From assembly GCA_944351345.1 (NCBI GenBank), contig CALVPO010000051.1, positions 1 through 10,010 of the forward strand: a stretch of 10,010 nt of DNA, written 5' to 3'. Positions within the stretch are counted from its first letter, which is position 1. Every line of letters begins with the position of its first letter. Made by a program: the position numbers and the translations under genes. This document shows, piece by piece, positions 7,478 through 10,010 of the stretch. Under the pieces are notes generated by a model. That model did no database searches, was not told where the DNA came from, and saw nothing but the letters and a program-made list of their open reading frames with translations. This stretch comes from an uncultured Bacilli bacterium (GTDB lineage Bacteria; Bacillota_I; Bacilli_A; RF39; UBA660).

Positions 7478-8932
7478 TTAATTATTCTTTATGATATTAT
7501 AATTATTTTTTATCTTATCTATGTTAGTTTGTGATGCATGTATTATTATTTTGTCTATGTTGCTATAATCATAATAAATTCTATTTTTATTTTTTATTTG
7601 TTTAATTAAATAGTTAATTTCATCTATAAAATCTCTAGTAGAAGCTTCATTATCAATATAATTCATATAATAATAATTGTACTCTGTACTTTCTCCTTCA
7701 TTGTTATAATCATATAAATCATAAATATAATTAGTTAGTTCTAGCTCTCCTTCTTTATTATAGATTATTTCTAGTTTTATATTATTCATATTATTATCTG
7801 GTATAATTTCAACATTTTCATGGTCAATAAAACCTAAAATTAAGTTATCAGTCATATCTAATTCTATCTTTTTATTAGTATAAGTTATATCTTTATTGGT
7901 AATAGTAGTTTTATCAAATGTTAGATAATTACAAAAAGATATACCTGCTCCTACTCCTATTAATGATAGACCTACTATTAAAGATATAAATATTAAATTA
8001 AATTTGAATTTTTGATCTAAAATAAAGTTATATAAGAATCTTAGTACTAGATAATTAACTATTATTGCTCCTAGTAGTAATATAGTAGTACCTAGGAAAA
8101 ATATTCCATCTTTAATAAGCCATATAGATATAAGAGCACCAAAACATAAGAAAACAAAGCATATTATACAAGGTATTGCTATCATTAGAAGCATAAATTT
8201 AATCATATAGATAATAATTTTTCCTAAGAAATCAAAGAATGTATATGGTGAATGTTTAGGATCTCTTATGATTATTTTATTTTTCTTATTATCTATAAAT
8301 TTTACTTTTTTAGGATTTGTATCATTATTATCATCAATTGGTTCTTCTATAGTTTTATCTGTTGTGTTATTATCTTCTATAGTTATAAAATAGTCTAAGT
8401 ATCTTACTTTAAATATATGTATTATTATAATTACTCCTACTATTATACCAAATAAGCCATATATTAGGGAACTTATTCCTCTAATTAAGCTATATAATGC
8501 TCCTGGTAGTAGTCTTAAGATATTATCAAATATAGAGCCTATTATATGTCCACTAATATTCCAAATTATGTATAAAAATAACATTAAGAAAAGTAACTCT
8601 ACAATACACTTAGTTTTCTCCCCTAAAGTCATACTCCAAAACATATTTATAGTTCTAGTAATAAAATTAAGTAATTCATCTAAATAATTGTGAATACTAT
8701 TTTTAGATTCTTTAGGAGTATTGCTACTTCCTCCTAGACCGTCGTCAACTAAATCCTCTAGGTTGCAATTTAGAATTTTACATAGTTCTAATATCTTAGC
8801 CATATCGGGAATAGATTGACCTGATTCCCATTTACTAATTGCTTGTCTAGACATTCCTAGTCTATCAGCAAGTTGTTCTTGAGACATATTATTGTTTTTT
8901 CTCATTTTTACTAATTTGTCACAAAATTTCAT
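7478..8932 (-). CDS. Membrane-integrated XRE-family regulator with extracytoplasmic beta-rich tail
   Basis: 484 residues. Residues 1-62 are a clear XRE (Cro/C1) helix-turn-helix: MSQEQLADRLGMSRQAISKWESGQSIP at about 16-42 is the family hallmark, with MSRQAISKWE as recognition helix. After a linker come hydrophobic segments near 109-127, 143-176 (one or two helices), 238-270, 276-304 and 311-335, about six or seven passes. A polar, charged cytoplasmic-looking loop lies at 180-235. The C-terminal 340-484 is soluble, beta-rich then Lys/Asn-rich, with a loose resemblance to the DUF4097 (putative adhesin) style of repeated short strands. It heads the operon with two ABC exporters, 11 bp upstream of the first, so it most likely controls them and itself. 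The start ATG is preceded by GAGGTGAGG. DNA-binding proteins with many membrane helices usually act as one-component sensors; the signal here is unknown. Confidence 0.85.
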   Translation of the reverse strand: MKFCDKLVKMRKNNNMSQEQLADRLGMSRQAISKWESGQSIPDMAKILELCKILNCNLEDLVDDGLGGSSNTPKESKNSIHNYLDELLNFITRTINMFWSMTLGEKTKCIVELLFLMLFLYIIWNISGHIIGSIFDNILRLLPGALYSLIRGISSLIYGLFGIIVGVIIIIHIFKVRYLDYFITIEDNNTTDKTIEEPIDDNNDTNPKKVKFIDNKKNKIIIRDPKHSPYTFFDFLGKIIIYMIKFMLLMIAIPCIICFVFLCFGALISIWLIKDGIFFLGTTILLLGAIIVNYLVLRFLYNFILDQKFKFNLIFISLIVGLSLIGVGAGISFCNYLTFDKTTITNKDITYTNKKIELDMTDNLILGFIDHENVEIIPDNNMNNIKLEIIYNKEGELELTNYIYDLYDYNNEGESTEYNYYYMNYIDNEASTRDFIDEINYLIKQIKNKNRIYYDYSNIDKIIIHASQTNIDKIKNNYNIIKNN

Positions 8933-8954
8933 TTTTTCCTCACCTCTACCGCAA

Positions 8955-8963
8955 ATTTTAGCA
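8955..8963 (-). promoter_or_regulatory. Extended -10 promoter (P2) next to the regulator gene
   Basis: Minus strand TGCTAAAAT (8963-8955) is an extended -10 (TGnTAAAAT), placing the start near 8948 just before the ribosome binding site. No -35 match is found at 17 bp (TAGCGC). One GCAACTGATATT motif (8979-8968) occupies the spacer and -35 flank, so a bound regulator would touch polymerase directly. Confidence 0.4.
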
Positions 8964-8967
8964 TATT

Positions 8968-9019
8968 AATATCAGTTGCGCTATCAAAAAATCGTTGCTT
9001 TTTGTAAAATATCAGTTGC
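8968..9019 (-). repeat. Three helically phased GCAAC motifs, candidate operators
   Basis: GCAACTGATATT occurs identically at 9019-9008 and 8979-8968, and a degenerate copy GCAACGATTTTT lies between them at 8998-8987. The motif starts are 21 and 19 bp apart, close to two helical turns each, so all three would face the same side of DNA. They lie between the two promoter candidates and only about 35 bp upstream of the XRE regulator gene. Binding sites for that regulator are the simplest reading, but binding is inferred. Confidence 0.55.
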
Positions 9020-9028
9020 ATTTTATTA

Positions 9029-9037
9029 ATTATAACA
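9029..9037 (-). promoter_or_regulatory. Extended -10 promoter (P1) for the regulator/ABC operon
   Basis: Minus strand TGTTATAAT (9037-9029) has a perfect -10 with the TGn extension. The -35 candidate at 17 bp is poor (TTTAGT, 9057-9052) and lies inside the terminator hairpin of the upstream gene. Transcription would begin near 9022 and the first GCAACTGATATT motif would sit just downstream of the start, a position suited to repression. Confidence 0.5.
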
Positions 9038-9041
9038 TAAT

Positions 9042-9078
9042 AAAAGATAATACTAAAACTAAATTAGCATTATCTTTT
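9042..9078 (-). terminator. Long hairpin after the unrecognised gene, probable terminator
   Basis: On the minus strand AAAAGATAATGCTAA (9078-9064) pairs with TTAGTATTATCTTTT (9056-9042), giving 15 bp with one G-T pair and a 7-nt loop. It begins 8 nt after the TAA stop of the upstream gene. The only T-run (TTTT) is inside the stem, and ATTATG follows, so this is not a textbook intrinsic terminator. It may also act in the opposite direction or stabilise the mRNA 3' end. Confidence 0.5.
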
Positions 9079-9086
9079 ATAGAAAA

Positions 9087-10010
9087 TTAGTTTTCTCTGT
9101 TATTGTGTTTTTTTCTTGTTTTATGGATTTGTTTAATGCTTCTTCTTGTCGATAGAATAGAATTTATTTCTTCTAAATCTTTATCTTGCATATCAAAGTA
9201 CATGTCATCAAAAACTTTAGGATATTCTAAGTTAGAAATTCCATCAGTTATTTGCCAATTTTCTGGTAATCCGTATACTTCAAAGAAATCAGAAGATTCA
9301 GAATAATGAAGTAATCTTGTCCTATTTGCAATAATTTGATAATATTCATTTATTTCTAAATTTCCTCTACAATCTTTATGTTCAAAATTATTAAATAATC
9401 CATCTCTTACACTTTTTCCATCAAAATTATATCCAACTATATTTCTTACTAATTCTATATATGTTTTTACCATTATTTTTTCATTATTTTCAATACTAAT
9501 TGAAGTAGTAAAGGTCCCATTATCTAACATAATAAATGGTTGTACGGTTATATCTGTTTGTTTATTTGTTTTATTATCCCAATAATAACTATATTTTTTT
9601 TCTTCATACACAACAAAATTTCCTTCAACCATACTTGATGTATCATTAAATTCAGTAAAATTTGATTCAAAATTTCTAATACCATATTTAGAAGTTCTAT
9701 ATTTGTATCCTGTTGTTAAATCTTGGCTAGTATCTGTTTTAGGAGCAATATTTGCACCATTGGGTCTGAATAGTCCATCTAAAAACATTGATTTTTCAAG
9801 ATAAGATTCCATAGTTGATTTTTCTTTTGTTTCTTTAGGTTCAGCTATAAGTTTTCCATCTTTTTCTAAAAAAATAGTTTTTATGAAGGGAGAATTTTTA
9901 GTTACATAATTAAATCCTCTACATTGGTCTTTTAAAAGTTCATATTCTTCAAAATGACCTTTAATTAAAAATTCAATAGCATTATCATTATTGTTATATT
10001 TTATTTTGAT
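9087..10010 (-). CDS. Unrecognised protein, 5' end outside the window
   Basis: The reading frame is open from the window edge to the TAA at 9087, giving 307 residues of C-terminal sequence. The Met at 9812 is internal: 66 further codons upstream read through without a stop and no Shine-Dalgarno precedes it. I do not recognise the family. The visible part is soluble-looking, with no membrane helix, rich in aromatic and charged residues. It includes a central stretch of alternating hydrophobic residues (for example NFVVYEEKKYSYYW and TVQPFIMLDNGTFTTSISI) that suggests beta structure, then a helical region with ELVRNIVGYNFDG. It ends in a strongly basic tail RRSIKQIHKTRKKHNNREN (last 19 residues), which could contact nucleic acid or membrane. 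It is separated from the next operon by a hairpin, so a functional link to the transporter module is not implied. Confidence 0.7.
   Translation of the reverse strand: MKIKYNNNDNAIEFLIKGHFEEYELLKDQCRGFNYVTKNSPFIKTIFLEKDGKLIAEPKETKEKSTMESYLEKSMFLDGLFRPNGANIAPKTDTSQDLTTGYKYRTSKYGIRNFESNFTEFNDTSSMVEGNFVVYEEKKYSYYWDNKTNKQTDITVQPFIMLDNGTFTTSISIENNEKIMVKTYIELVRNIVGYNFDGKSVRDGLFNNFEHKDCRGNLEINEYYQIIANRTRLLHYSESSDFFEVYGLPENWQITDGISNLEYPKVFDDMYFDMQDKDLEEINSILSTRRSIKQIHKTRKKHNNREN

Noticed and set aside
8968..9019. CRISPR-like array from the repeated GCAACTGATATT
   Set aside because: Only two exact copies plus one degenerate copy, each 12 bp, with spacers too short for CRISPR and no cas genes; operator sites next to a regulator gene fit better.
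9103..9306. Plus-strand open frame of 67 codons
   Set aside because: It is antisense to the long minus-strand gene that runs off the window edge and has no supporting start signals.
9087..9812. A complete 241-residue gene starting at 9812
   Set aside because: The frame continues open for 66 more codons to the window edge and there is no Shine-Dalgarno before 9812, so that Met is internal and the gene is 5'-partial.
1..10010. Mycoplasma-type code (TGA read as Trp), considered because of the extreme AT content and absence of TGA stops
   Set aside because: Trp residues in conserved places such as those in Ung are TGG, and long genes are intact without needing TGA as a sense codon. Eight stops are too few to judge TGA use.

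Overview
The window is a very AT-rich, densely packed piece of a bacterial chromosome. All recognised genes lie on the minus strand, so the reading direction runs from high to low coordinates. Strong Shine-Dalgarno sequences (AAGGAGG-like), TATAAT -10 boxes, short hairpin-plus-T terminators and extreme A/T codon choice point to a low-GC Firmicute or Bacilli-lineage relative of the Mollicutes, such as an uncultured gut bacterium. This placement is inference. Tryptophan is encoded by TGG and all long genes are uninterrupted under the standard bacterial code. The eight visible stop codons are TAA or TAG, never TGA.

In transcription order the layout is as follows. (1) 10010-9087: the 3' part of an unrecognised gene that enters from outside the window and ends at a 15-bp hairpin. 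(2) 9078-8933: a regulatory region with two extended -10 promoters and three GCAAC-type motifs spaced about 20 bp apart. (3) 8932-2807: a three-gene operon encoding a polytopic membrane protein with an N-terminal XRE DNA-binding domain, followed by two MacB-type ABC proteins, each an ATPase fused to an FtsX-like permease. The genes are 11 bp and 1 bp apart, and the operon closes with a clear intrinsic terminator. (4) 2777-1552: a promoter, a canonical type IV pilin/pseudopilin gene, and uracil-DNA glycosylase (ung) translationally coupled to it by a TAATG overlap, then a weak terminator. (5) 1526-1: a second promoter and a three-gene group encoding an atypical short pilin-like protein, a membrane-anchored protein with WG-like repeats and paired cysteines, and a DUF2628-like membrane protein with an Asn-rich N-terminus, cut by the window edge.

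The most interesting unit is the regulator/transporter operon. It looks like a self-contained envelope-stress or peptide-export module. The DNA-binding domain sits on a membrane protein that also has an extracytoplasmic beta-rich tail, so one protein could sense and regulate, with no histidine kinase or response regulator in the window. The two ABC fusions probably form a heterodimer. The substrate cannot be read from sequence; antimicrobial peptide defence, bacteriocin export or lipoprotein handling are all possible.

The second theme is cell-surface proteins. Two pilin-like proteins, the WG-like protein and one transporter ectodomain all carry cysteine pairs outside the membrane, three of them as CX4C, which suggests disulfide formation at the surface. 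No pilus ATPase, platform protein or prepilin peptidase is in the window. No RNA genes, IS elements or CRISPR arrays were seen, and no gene-free stretch exceeds about 155 bases.
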